DNA from: an uncultured Oscillibacter sp.
Lineage (GTDB): Bacteria; Bacillota; Clostridia; Oscillospirales; Oscillospiraceae
Direction: 5' to 3'
Length of the DNA: 35,953 nucleotides
NCBI RefSeq assembly: GCF_910587525.1
Contig: NZ_CAJULS010000010.1
Coordinates: 1 to 35,953, forward strand
Shown here: piece after piece, positions 1-6,950 of the stretch
How the letters are laid out: the number at the start of each line of letters is the position of its first letter
How positions within the stretch are numbered: position 1 is the first letter of the stretch
The notes under the pieces: model-generated
Told to the model about the DNA's origin: nothing
What the model saw: the letters and a program-made list of their open reading frames with translations, nothing else
The model's database searches: none
Position numbers and translations under genes: made by a program

Positions 1-45
1 ACTTTTGTCTATTTTGCTCTTATTGTAGATGCACTTATGTGAACA
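1..45. mobile_element. Terminal fragment of an insertion sequence (outer end at 45)
   Basis: Bases 33-45 (CTTATGTGAACAC) are the exact reverse complement of bases 35907-35919 (GTGTTCACATAAG) at the other end of the window. Inward of the 13-base match the two sequences diverge, as expected for the left and right ends of one IS. The outer edge here falls at 45, directly against the remains of an XRE-type regulator gene. No transposase is inside the window, so the family cannot be named. Confidence 0.55.
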
Positions 46-193
46 CATCCTAGCTACCCTGATCCGTATCGCGACAGCGTTCAATATGACCATCACAGAG
101 TTTCTGGATGTCCCGGAAATCGTTGCCTTTTCGTTTGATGATGACGAGGACTGCTTCGAAGAAGATCTGGATCATGAAGAATTTTCGCCATAA
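29..193 (+). pseudogene. Truncated XRE-family helix-turn-helix regulator (C-terminal remnant)
   Basis: The open frame of 54 codons starts inside the IS end and runs into the interrupted gene. From base 46 the translation reads ILATLIRIATAFNMTITEFL, the typical last helix of a Cro/CI-type HTH domain. An acidic tail follows (FDDDEDCFEEDLDHEEF) and the frame stops with TAA at 191. The recognition helix and everything before it are missing, apparently replaced by the IS. The frame is open across the junction, but no ribosome binding site is visible, so it is probably not a functional regulator. It lies 17 bases before the sigma factor gene, so the intact protein may once have been co-transcribed with it. 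Confidence 0.6.
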
Positions 194-210
194 AGGGAGT
201 ACGATTCAAA

Positions 211-705
211 ATGGACCATCCGTTCAGCAGGAATTTCGATGATTTTTACATCAGTAACTACCACAGAGTGTTCTACACCGCTTTGCGAACTACGCAGAAC
301 TATCATGATTCCGAAGAACTGGTAGATGAAGCCTTTGTCATTTACAGCCAGAAGAGCAAAGAGACTGTTATTGAGAATCCATCCGGCTATGTCATGGGAG
401 TCCTGGGCAATCTCCTGCGAAACTACCTGAAATCCCAGCGCCGTGAAAAATGGTCTTTTCTGCCGTTACATATGATGAACAATTTAACGGCAGATGAGGA
501 CAGCTTGCGACGTCCGCTGACTGATATTCTCCCCGCGTCTCTGTTGCCATGGGAACGGGAGATTTTGATTTTGAGATATGAAAAGAATTACTCTTTTGAG
601 GAAATCTCCGCTGAATTGGGGCTGAAAGAGGTCTCCTGCCGCTCCAGACTATGCCGCGCAAAGACCCGCTGTCAAAAATTGATGATGGAAGAAGAAAAAA
701 TTTGA
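211..705 (+). CDS. ECF-type RNA polymerase sigma factor
   Basis: This 164-residue protein has the two-domain layout of extracytoplasmic-function sigma factors. An N-terminal sigma-2 region (about residues 10-80, with DSEELVDEAFVIY and NPSGYVMGVLGNLLRNYLKS) is followed by a sigma-4 HTH (about 105-160, with LPWEREILILRYEKNYSFEE then ISAELGLKEVSCRSRLCRAK). It would bind core RNA polymerase and direct it to a small set of promoters. An AAAGGGAG ribosome binding site at 192-199 supports the ATG at 211. The next gene, 57 bases on, encodes a single-pass membrane protein that looks like its anti-sigma partner. The family is certain; the target genes are unknown, though the downstream secreted protein is a natural candidate. 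Confidence 0.85.
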   Translation: MDHPFSRNFDDFYISNYHRVFYTALRTTQNYHDSEELVDEAFVIYSQKSKETVIENPSGYVMGVLGNLLRNYLKSQRREKWSFLPLHMMNNLTADEDSLRRPLTDILPASLLPWEREILILRYEKNYSFEEISAELGLKEVSCRSRLCRAKTRCQKLMMEEEKI

Positions 706-762
706 AAATCCTGCAACGTTTTTACAGTCTGCGGAAACAATATTAAGTAAGGGGGTGTTTAT

Positions 763-1653
763 GTGAATAAGATGTCTGAGCACCAGCGAAGCGGTCCATG
801 CGGCGGAAAGGACTGTGACATGGCTCAAATTTACCAGCATCTTAGAAGCAAAGATCCGACTGAGTTAGCAGATGAACTGGCCGCATTGACCGAGGACGCA
901 GCAAATGGAAATCCAGATTTAGCGCTGATAGACGCCTATTTGGAGATTCTGGACGAAAAAGCCCCGCTGCCATTTGCGGCTGATCCCCAGGAGGCATTGT
1001 CGGCCTTTCACGAAAAACACGGGCTGCTGGAGAAAGAGACATCCACTCCCCGCCGCAGGCGCCCGAGATCACCGCACTTCCCAATCAGAGCAGTCGCTTC
1101 ATTCGCCGCTGTGTTGTTCTGCAGTTCCATACTCGCCCAGGCCTATGGCATCAATATCTGGGGCACCATTGCCCGCGTGACCTCCGAGACTTTCCGGATG
1201 GAAAAGGCGGAGGTGCCCTACGCGGAGGTATCCGTGTACCCCATTGCCCAGGGAGAATCTGCGGAATATGGCTCCCTCTCGGAAGCGGTCGAGGCGTTTG
1301 GGATTACCGCGCCTCTCGCCCCCACATGGGTGCCTGAACGCTTTGGAACCCCGGAGGCATACGCGATTTACGAAACCAGCGGAATTTGTATCTATATGGA
1401 TTGCGTAACAGAAGAGGATTTTTTAACCATGCGCTTTATTGAGTCCTCCAGAGCAACGCAGCAAATAGTTGAAAAGGACTCCTCGCCAGACTCCAGCTAT
1501 TTCTGCAATGAAATTAACCATCACATCATTATAGATCAATCCCTTGCAAAGATTATCTGGTGTAATGGTATCTTTGAATGTCGTATAAGCGGCAGTATTA
1601 CTGAGGAAGAAGTGCGGAAGATCATAGATTCTATTTACGAGGAACGTGATTGA
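763..1653 (+). CDS. Single-pass membrane anti-sigma-like protein (DUF4367-type C-terminus)
   Basis: Of 296 residues, the first 100 or so are cytoplasmic and hydrophilic, with a Cys pair (GPCGGKDC) near the N-terminus and a basic stop-transfer-like stretch (RRRRPRSPH). One membrane segment follows at about residues 105-125 (RAVASFAAVLFCSSILAQAY). The rest is extracytoplasmic and ends in a region resembling DUF4367 (APLAPTWVPERF ... EEEVRKIIDSI). This architecture, directly after an ECF sigma gene, is that of an anti-sigma factor that sequesters its partner at the membrane. The start is the GTG at 763, preceded by GGGGG at 751-755; an internal ATG at codon 4 is an alternative. The stop is 3 bases before the next ATG, which indicates one operon. 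Confidence 0.65.
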   Translation: MNKMSEHQRSGPCGGKDCDMAQIYQHLRSKDPTELADELAALTEDAANGNPDLALIDAYLEILDEKAPLPFAADPQEALSAFHEKHGLLEKETSTPRRRRPRSPHFPIRAVASFAAVLFCSSILAQAYGINIWGTIARVTSETFRMEKAEVPYAEVSVYPIAQGESAEYGSLSEAVEAFGITAPLAPTWVPERFGTPEAYAIYETSGICIYMDCVTEEDFLTMRFIESSRATQQIVEKDSSPDSSYFCNEINHHIIIDQSLAKIIWCNGIFECRISGSITEEEVRKIIDSIYEERD

Positions 1654-1656
1654 CCA

Positions 1657-2085
1657 ATGAAGAGAACAAAAATTGTATCTTTGCTCCTGCTGATTTGCGT
1701 AACGGCCAGTCTTTTATGTGTGCAAGCATCTGCCCGCTCCAGCAACTATCTTGACGCATATAGAGTAGTTTTAACACCGCAAAGCGGTGGGAAAATTGTT
1801 ATCACCGTGGACGTGGACGGAATTCGCAACATGACGCAGATCGGTGCATCTACAATTTTCCTCTATGAATCTAGAAACGGAACAGACTTTACCCGTATCA
1901 AAACATATAACTATGAGGACTATCCCACCATGATGGGCTCTGGAATACATCATTACAAAGATGCCGCCACCTACTATGGCGTAGTCGGACGATACTATTA
2001 CGCCACCGCTTATTGCTATGCAGGTGATGAGACCGGCTATGACGAAAAGTCTTACACAACAAGCATTGTAAGAGCAAAAGCATAG
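1657..2085 (+). CDS. Small secreted protein of unknown function
   Basis: The 142-residue product begins with a clear signal peptide: basic MKRTK, a hydrophobic core (IVSLLLLICVTASLL) and a probable cleavage site after CVQASA. The mature part is about 115 residues, rich in Tyr, Gly and Thr. It has alternating hydrophobic segments (GGKIVITVDVDGIRNM, ASTIFLYESRNG, YYATAYCYAG) that suggest a small beta-sandwich, as in fibronectin-III-like folds; that fold is a guess. No catalytic motif is visible. The gene starts 3 bases after the anti-sigma stop and is followed by a terminator at 2098, so it is the last gene of the sigma / anti-sigma operon and a likely effector of it. Confidence 0.65.
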   Translation: MKRTKIVSLLLLICVTASLLCVQASARSSNYLDAYRVVLTPQSGGKIVITVDVDGIRNMTQIGASTIFLYESRNGTDFTRIKTYNYEDYPTMMGSGIHHYKDAATYYGVVGRYYYATAYCYAGDETGYDEKSYTTSIVRAKA

Positions 2086-2097
2086 TTACATATGGAA

Positions 2098-2130
2098 GGG
2101 GGCCGCAGTGGATTTGTGGCCCTCTTTTCC
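2098..2130 (+). terminator. Intrinsic terminator of the sigma-factor operon
   Basis: GGGGGCCGCA (2098-2107) pairs over 10 bases, including G-U pairs, with TGTGGCCCTC (2115-2124). The stem is followed by TTTTCCT. It starts 13 bases after the stop of the secreted protein gene. Confidence 0.75.
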
Positions 2131-2275
2131 TGGCATGTGGCCTAAAAATAAATAATTAACATGCAGTGGTTATAGAATAAGGTACAATAAGTTGCGCAAA
2201 TAAAAAGAGACATAGTTTGCCGCCCTCTGGTAGAATGAAGTAACGACACACCATTCAGAGAGGAGACTGTAAACC

Positions 2276-2749
2276 ATGTCTGAGAAGATTGTACAACTGA
2301 GCGAAGAAGTCATCAAGGGTCAACTTAAGGAGCTGGTCCGGGGCAGCGTAGAAGAAACACTCACTGAATTGCTGGAGGTGGAGGCCGAAAAACTGACTCA
2401 AGCGGCCCGGTACGAACGCAGTGAGGTCCGTCATGGGTACCGCAGCGGTCACTATGACCGGAACCTCACCACCACCTCGGGAGACGTCGGCGCAGAAGAG
2501 ACGTTTACCCATTGCGGCTTCCTCTCCGCGCATTGGACGCGGATCCGCACCAACAATGTGATCGAGCGGCTCAACCGGGAGATCCGCCGCCGCACCAGGG
2601 TGGTGGGGGCCTTTCCGGATAGGAATTCTGCCCTCATGCTGGTCTGCGCCCGGCTCCGCCATGTGGCCGGCACCCAGTGGGGTAACAAGAAGTACATGAA
2701 TATGAAACACCTGGATGCCGCCTTCGGGGAAGCTGAGCTCATTGGCTGA
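2276..2749 (+). pseudogene. IS256-family (mutator) transposase with a large internal in-frame deletion
   Basis: The 157-residue reading frame joins the two ends of an IS256-family transposase that is normally about 400 residues. Residues 1-71 are the N-terminal DNA-binding region (QLSEEVIKGQLKELVRGSVE ... RHGYRSGHYDRNLTTTSGDV). From about residue 72 the sequence is the far C-terminus (HWTRIRTNNVIERLNREIRR ... NKKYMNMKHLDA). The central part, which carries the two catalytic Asp residues, is gone; the Glu of the RTNNxxE motif remains. A GAGAGGAG ribosome binding site precedes the ATG. It cannot transpose by itself. TTTGCCG sequences near 2217-2223 and, inverted, at 2768-2774 could mark the element ends but match over a short length only. 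Confidence 0.85.
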
Positions 2750-2811
2750 CTGCGTTCAATTCAAAAATCGGCAAACCTATTGGCACATAATTCTTGATAC
2801 GACCAGCAGCG

Positions 2812-2870
2812 CGGGGGTTCCTCCCCTGCACCCCGCAAACTCTTGGAAAAAAGCCTAACCAAAAACTTTA
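2812..2870. repeat. Dispersed hairpin repeat, copy A
   Basis: CCCCTGCACCCCGCAAAC followed by a purine-rich stretch and AACCAAAAACTTT matches the repeat at 6868-6920 and, inverted, 6597-6640. The central palindrome seen in those copies is degraded here. It lies between the IS256 remnant and the rsfS terminator. Confidence 0.45.
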
Positions 2871-2875
2871 GCAGT

Positions 2876-2905
2876 AAGGCGGGCCGGCGAAAGCCGACCC
2901 GCCTT
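2876..2905 (-). terminator. Intrinsic terminator after rsfS
   Basis: AAGGCGGG (2876-2883) pairs with CCCGCCTT (2898-2905), and an inner CGGC/GCCG stem closes on a GAAA loop. On the minus strand it begins 5 bases beyond the rsfS stop. The following U-run is short (CCTTACTG), so termination strength is uncertain. Confidence 0.6.
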
Positions 2906-2909
2906 TGGT

Positions 2910-3272
2910 TTAATTCTCTGTGAGTACGCCGCTGAGGTCCAGGGGCTTGCCGTCCTGCCACAGCCGCTCCAGGTCGTAGAACTCCCGGGCCTCCTGGGAG
3001 AAGACGTGGACAGCAAGACACCCGTAGTCCAGCAGCACCCAGGTGCCGTCCCGGTGGCCCTCCCGGTGGAGGGGGGCCTCGCCGGCCTCCTCCTTCAACG
3101 CCTTTTCCACAGCGCCGCACAGGGCGTTGATCTGGGTGTTGGAGGTACCGCTGGCGATGACGAAGTAATCCGCCAGCGTGGTGAGGTCCGTGATCTCGAT
3201 GGCGGAAATCTCCTTGCCCTTTTTCTCGTCCAGGGCCCTTGCCGCGATGATTGCCAGTTCCTTCGGTGTCAT
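2910..3272 (-). CDS. rsfS: Ribosomal silencing factor RsfS (Iojap/DUF143 family)
   Basis: The 120-residue protein matches RsfS in length and layout: ALDEKKGKEISAIEITDLTT, then LADYFVIASGTSNTQI, then GTWVLLDYGCLAVHVFSQEA and REFYDLERLW. The family binds ribosomal protein uL14 on the large subunit and blocks subunit joining, lowering translation when nutrients are short. It is the last gene of the minus-strand run yhbY, nadD-yqeK, LCP, rsfS. That is close to the usual Firmicute order yhbY-nadD-yqeK-rsfS, with an LCP gene inserted. The start is ATG at 3272, 37 bases after the LCP stop. Confidence 0.93.
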   Translation of the reverse strand: MTPKELAIIAARALDEKKGKEISAIEITDLTTLADYFVIASGTSNTQINALCGAVEKALKEEAGEAPLHREGHRDGTWVLLDYGCLAVHVFSQEAREFYDLERLWQDGKPLDLSGVLTEN

Positions 3273-3309
3273 GGGCTCGTTCCTCTCTTTCTATTTGATA
3301 TTGATGATT

Positions 3310-4968
3310 CTATTCCACAGGGACGGGGTCGATGATGACAAAGCCGGGGTCCGCGGGCTCCGGGGGCGGGACGGGCTCGCCGGAGGCTCCGGGATCGGTC
3401 ACGCCGGCGTCCGGCGGGACCGTTGTGCCGGGGTCCGTGATGCCGGGACTGTTGGGATCCAGGGTCCCCGGGTCCACCATGCCGGGATTGGATGTCCCCG
3501 GATCTGCCGTACCGGGGTCCACCGTACCGGGATTGTTGGGGACGGTAGTCCCCGGGTCTGTGACGCCGGGGCTGTTGGGGTCGATCACTCCCGGATTGCC
3601 GGGATCAACGACGCCGGGATTGTCCGGGTCCGTGACCACAGGGGGAACGGCCAGGATGCCCTCCATGATCTCCCCGGTCTCCGGATCAATGAGGAAGCCG
3701 GTCTCCGGGTCGTAGGGGTTTCCGTTGGCGTCCAGGGCCCAGTCGTTCTCCGGCTCGCCGGAGGGTATGTCCGGCGGCAGAGCCGCCACCTTGTCCTCCA
3801 CGTAGCCGGTGGAGGAGCTGAGACTGCCGTCGGCGTTCACGGACATGATGTCCAGGTCCCGCCGGGTGAAGACCTCCACATAGGGGCTGAGCTTGTTGTT
3901 CACAATGTCCAGCAGCTGCCCGGCGATGGGGGCCACATAAGACTGCATATTGCCAACGGTGGGGCTCCAGGCATTGGCATATCGGAATGGCATGGAGAGG
4001 AACTCCACATTGTCCACATTCAGCCCGCCCAGGATGGCTTTCTGGGCAAACCAGAATATCTCCTGGAATGCGAGGTCCGTCTCCACGCACTCGTCAAAGA
4101 CCTTAGCGATCTTGTTGATGTTACCCACGTTTTTAATGGTCATCATCTGTTTGATGACCGCCTTTAAGAAGTCCTGCTGGAGTTTGATCCGGCCATCGTC
4201 GCCGATACCGGTATGATAGCCGTAGGGGCTGTCTTTATCATTTTTTCGCCAGCGAATGATCTGCATGGCGTCGTTGCCGTTTAAGTGCCGCAGGCCCGGG
4301 GCCTGCTCGATCACCAAATCCTGGTAAGGGTCGTGGTAGTCCATGGGATAGGGGTTGTTGAAGTCCACGCCGCCGATGGCGTCCACCAGCTTGCCCACGG
4401 CCTCCCACTCCACTACCACCTGATAGTCCGGCTCAAAGCCCACCAGCTGGGAAACCTCCTTGTACAGCGCCTGGATACCCCGTTCCCCGCCGCCGTAGTG
4501 AAGGTAGACGGAGTTGATTTTCTTCACATCCCAAGGGACGTTGACCATGGTGTCCCGGGGAATGGACATCACCGTGGCCTTCTGGTTGGTCACGTCGTAA
4601 CTGGCCAGCAGCATGGTGTCCGTGTGGCCGCCGCCGCCGGTATCCAGCCCCAGGATCAGCACGGTGTAGAAGTCCTCGCTCTTGCGCTCACCGCCGGCCC
4701 GGGGACGGATGCCCTCGCCGTAATCAATCTCCTCGATCTCCTCCGTGCCGTCGTCCTTCTTGGTGAAGATGGCGCCGCCCCGGCGGTTGTCCAGATCCGG
4801 GCGGGCAAAGACGCTCCGCCACGCCAGCACACCGCCCACCGCCACTGCCAGAACCGCCGCCACGGCGATCATGATCTTCTGCTGTTTGGTAAACCGGCTG
4901 GGCTTTTTCGGTTTTGGGGGTTTCTTTTCCAGGCGGTTCCCACCCGCGTGTCTCTGTTCTCTTTCCAC
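3310..4968 (-). CDS. LytR-CpsA-Psr (LCP) family cell-wall glycopolymer transferase with a Pro/Asp-rich tail
   Basis: The 552-residue protein starts with a basic cytoplasmic tail (KKPPKPKKPSRFTKQQK) and one membrane helix at about residues 30-50 (IMIAVAAVLAVAVGGVLAW). The LCP domain follows on the outside, with LILGLDTGGGGHTDTMLLAS, MSIPRDTMVNV and IGGVDFNNPYPMDY. LCP enzymes move teichoic-acid-like or other glycopolymers from undecaprenyl phosphate onto peptidoglycan. The C-terminal 120 residues or so, after DPETGEIMEGILAVPPVVTD, are low-complexity repeats of DPGNPG, DPNSPG and DPGT units, likely an extended wall-spanning stalk. This tail is unusual for the family. The ATG at 4968 is 6 bases from the nadD-yqeK stop. 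Confidence 0.9.
   Translation of the reverse strand: MEREQRHAGGNRLEKKPPKPKKPSRFTKQQKIMIAVAAVLAVAVGGVLAWRSVFARPDLDNRRGGAIFTKKDDGTEEIEEIDYGEGIRPRAGGERKSEDFYTVLILGLDTGGGGHTDTMLLASYDVTNQKATVMSIPRDTMVNVPWDVKKINSVYLHYGGGERGIQALYKEVSQLVGFEPDYQVVVEWEAVGKLVDAIGGVDFNNPYPMDYHDPYQDLVIEQAPGLRHLNGNDAMQIIRWRKNDKDSPYGYHTGIGDDGRIKLQQDFLKAVIKQMMTIKNVGNINKIAKVFDECVETDLAFQEIFWFAQKAILGGLNVDNVEFLSMPFRYANAWSPTVGNMQSYVAPIAGQLLDIVNNKLSPYVEVFTRRDLDIMSVNADGSLSSSTGYVEDKVAALPPDIPSGEPENDWALDANGNPYDPETGFLIDPETGEIMEGILAVPPVVTDPDNPGVVDPGNPGVIDPNSPGVTDPGTTVPNNPGTVDPGTADPGTSNPGMVDPGTLDPNSPGITDPGTTVPPDAGVTDPGASGEPVPPPEPADPGFVIIDPVPVE
3340..3640. repeat. Degenerate short tandem repeats encoding the DPG-rich tail of the LCP protein
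   Basis: The plus strand repeats units like CCGGGATTGTTGGG, CCGGGGTCCGT and CCGGGTCCACC about every 15-30 bases. They translate on the minus strand as DPGNPGV, DPNSPG and DPGT. Such repeats can change number by slippage. The present array is in frame. Confidence 0.6.
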
Positions 4969-4974
4969 TGATCC

Positions 4975-6159
4975 TTATCCTTTCAAGAAATCCCGCGCCT
5001 CCAGGGTGGCGTGGTGCACTGGGTTTCCCATCCCCCGCATTTCCTCAATGGTCATCTCCAGGCCCGTCAGCAGGCCCTTGTCCAGATCCTCATAACACAC
5101 TTTGCGCAGTCTGTCCACCCCGGGAAAATCCCGGCTGGGCTCGATATAGTCCGCAAGATAGATGATTTTCTCCAGAAGAGTCATGTTGGCGTGACCGGTA
5201 GTGTGCCACCGGATGGCGCTGTAAATCTCATCGTCCACGCCGAACACGTCCCGGGCAACCTCGGCGCCGGTCCTGGCGTGGAGGAGCTTCAAGGCCCTCT
5301 GCTCCAGCCCGTCCAGCTGGATGCCGTACTGCCGGCACAGGGACAGCTGCTCCTCCATGTCCAGCTTTTTCGTGCAGTCGTGGAGGAGGGCGGCCCTGCG
5401 GGCCTTCTCCACATCGGCGCCGTACCGTACCGCCAGGCGGATGGCCTCCTGCTCCGTGCCCAGCACGTGAGGGATGCGCCGGTGGTTCAAATAGCTCAGG
5501 GCCGCGGGCCGCAGCCGGCTGAGAGGAAGGTGTTTCAGGTCCGCCGCCGTGCCGTAGAGCCCCTCCCGCAGGATCAGGCCGTACACCGCCGGGGCCAGAC
5601 AGTTGGCTCCGCCCCCCGCCGCCAGCTGCTCCCGCAGATCCGTGGAGGAGATGTCCACCACGCCGGGAATAGTCAGCGTAAAGAGCCGCGCCTGGGGAAA
5701 ACTCTTATAAAGGTAGTCCCGCTGGGCGGCGAACAGCTCCTCCGTGTCCGCCTCCGTGCGGCCAAAGGCGGCGATGCCCGCCAGAGACAGGATTGTCTCC
5801 GGCTCATGCCAACGGTGGAGGGTCAGGAACATGTCCGCCCCCATCAGCAGCCACAGCTCGTCCTCCGGATATAGGGCATGGAGCCGGGTCAGGGTGTCGG
5901 ACGTATAGCTCCGTCCCTCCCGGCGGAGCTCCAGGTCCAGCACCTCCGCCCGGTCCCCCATCTCCGCCGCCGCCAGCCGGGTCAGGGCCAGCCGCTGCTC
6001 CGGCGCGGGACTGTCCGGGGGCAGGTCCTTGTGGGGCGGCTGGCCGTCGGGGACGATCAGAAGCCTGTCCAGTTTCAGCAGCGCAAACACCGCCCGGGCC
6101 GCGGTAATATGGCCCAGATGGGGCGGGTTGAAAGTGCCGCCGTAAATTCCGATTTTCAA
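4975..6159 (-). CDS. nadD: Nicotinate-nucleotide adenylyltransferase fused to YqeK-type HD phosphohydrolase
   Basis: The 394-residue protein is two enzymes in one chain. Residues 1-203 are NadD, which converts nicotinate mononucleotide and ATP to deamido-NAD; the nucleotidyltransferase motif GGTFNPPHLGH is at 7-17 and ISSTDLR at 170-176. Residues from about 210 are a YqeK-like HD domain, a family that hydrolyses Ap4A symmetrically. It has His231, the HD pair at 260-261 (ALLHDCTKK), His294 and YLADYIEP around 334-341. In many Firmicutes nadD and yqeK are adjacent separate genes; here they are fused without a break. The gene sits between yhbY and the LCP gene on the same strand. Confidence 0.93.
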   Translation of the reverse strand: MKIGIYGGTFNPPHLGHITAARAVFALLKLDRLLIVPDGQPPHKDLPPDSPAPEQRLALTRLAAAEMGDRAEVLDLELRREGRSYTSDTLTRLHALYPEDELWLLMGADMFLTLHRWHEPETILSLAGIAAFGRTEADTEELFAAQRDYLYKSFPQARLFTLTIPGVVDISSTDLREQLAAGGGANCLAPAVYGLILREGLYGTAADLKHLPLSRLRPAALSYLNHRRIPHVLGTEQEAIRLAVRYGADVEKARRAALLHDCTKKLDMEEQLSLCRQYGIQLDGLEQRALKLLHARTGAEVARDVFGVDDEIYSAIRWHTTGHANMTLLEKIIYLADYIEPSRDFPGVDRLRKVCYEDLDKGLLTGLEMTIEEMRGMGNPVHHATLEARDFLKG

Positions 6160-6194
6160 ACAGGAACCCCCTTTTTCTTGGGAATCACATTTGG

Positions 6195-6521
6195 TCAGGT
6201 TTTCGGGCGTTTGCTCTTCACCAGCTGGATGCGCTTTTCCCTGGGCTTGGAGTGGCTCTCCCGGTACAGCACGAACTTGGTGCCGATGACCTGCACCACC
6301 TCGCTGCGGGTGGCCTTGGCCAGCTCCGCCGCCGCGCTTCGGGCGTCGTATTCGATATTATTCTCCAAAACCCGGCCTTTGATGAGCTCCCGGGCCTCCA
6401 GGGCGTCGTCGGCCTGCTTGACGAGATTTTCGCCGATGCCGTCCTTGCCCACCTGGAGAATGGTGCCGATGGTGTTTGCCAGGCCCCTCAGCTGGGCCCG
6501 CTGTTTGCTTGTCAGTTCCAT
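6195..6521 (-). CDS. yhbY: YhbY-family (CRM domain) ribosome-associated RNA-binding protein
   Basis: The product is 108 residues, the usual length of a stand-alone CRM domain. It shows LTSKQRAQLRGLANTIGTIL, VGKDGIGENLVKQADDALEA, RELIKGRVLENN and the GTKFVLYR end of the fold. YhbY proteins bind 23S rRNA precursors and assist large-subunit assembly. The basic tail (KPREKRIQLVKSKRPKT) fits RNA binding. The gene starts the yhbY, nadD-yqeK, LCP, rsfS run and is separated from rdgB upstream by a 429-base repeat-filled gap. Confidence 0.92.
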   Translation of the reverse strand: MELTSKQRAQLRGLANTIGTILQVGKDGIGENLVKQADDALEARELIKGRVLENNIEYDARSAAAELAKATRSEVVQVIGTKFVLYRESHSKPREKRIQLVKSKRPKT

Positions 6522-6596
6522 GGATCTGCCTTTCTGTTTTCAGGCTTCGTTTCTGTGGCGTTCATATGGATCAACGGTCCGTAGAACGCGCGGGAT

Positions 6597-6640
6597 AAAA
6601 GTTTCGCCGGCCTTTTCAAAGGCCGTGGGGTGCAGGGGCA
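6597..6640 (-). repeat. Dispersed hairpin repeat, copy B (inverted)
   Basis: Read on the minus strand this is CCCTGCACCCC, then a perfect 18-base palindrome (plus-strand 6608-6625, arms CGGCCTTT and AAAGGCCG), then GAAACTTTT. Copy C has the same frame around a different palindrome, AAACCTTT/AAAGGTTT. The three outer stem pairs therefore changed together. Confidence 0.6.
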
Positions 6641-6867
6641 AATCCCCTGCTCGCGCCCCGCAGGGTACGAAAGAACCCCAGCGGGAAGGCTGCGCCGCAG
6701 AACTTCTCGTTGACCGCCCCTCCGGCACGGCCTTCCAGCGCCTTTGCCGCCGGAGGCGTCAAACAGCCCCACTTTTAATGATTTGCGTCTCCTGCATTCT
6801 GACGTTCTAAAATGAGACAAGCACGATGCGGGCTTCGCCCTGCGTACCCTGGATACGATTCCGGCAC

Positions 6868-6925
6868 GGGCTTCGCCCTGCACCCCGCAAACCTTTGAAA
6901 AGGTTTGATCCAAACTTTTTTCCGG
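6868..6925 (+). repeat. Dispersed hairpin repeat, copy C
   Basis: GGGCTTCGCCCTGCACCCCG is followed by a perfect 18-base palindrome at 6889-6906 (AAACCTTT, GA, AAAGGTTT) and GATCCAAACTTTT. It shares its flanks with copies A and B. Confidence 0.6.
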
Positions 6926-6950
6926 CTTCGCCCTTTTCTCTTTTGGACGG

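Larger units (their letters stand above)
6522..6950. other. Gene-free stretch filled with repeat elements between rdgB and yhbY
   Basis: No reading frame here has a ribosome binding site or a recognisable product. Two inverted copies of a hairpin repeat (6597-6640 and 6868-6920) bracket about 230 bases of sequence. Inside, GGGCTTCGCCCTGC occurs twice, at 6830-6843 and 6868-6881. The arrangement resembles a small non-autonomous element or clustered REP-like repeats. No clear terminator for rdgB or promoter for yhbY could be picked out. Confidence 0.6.
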
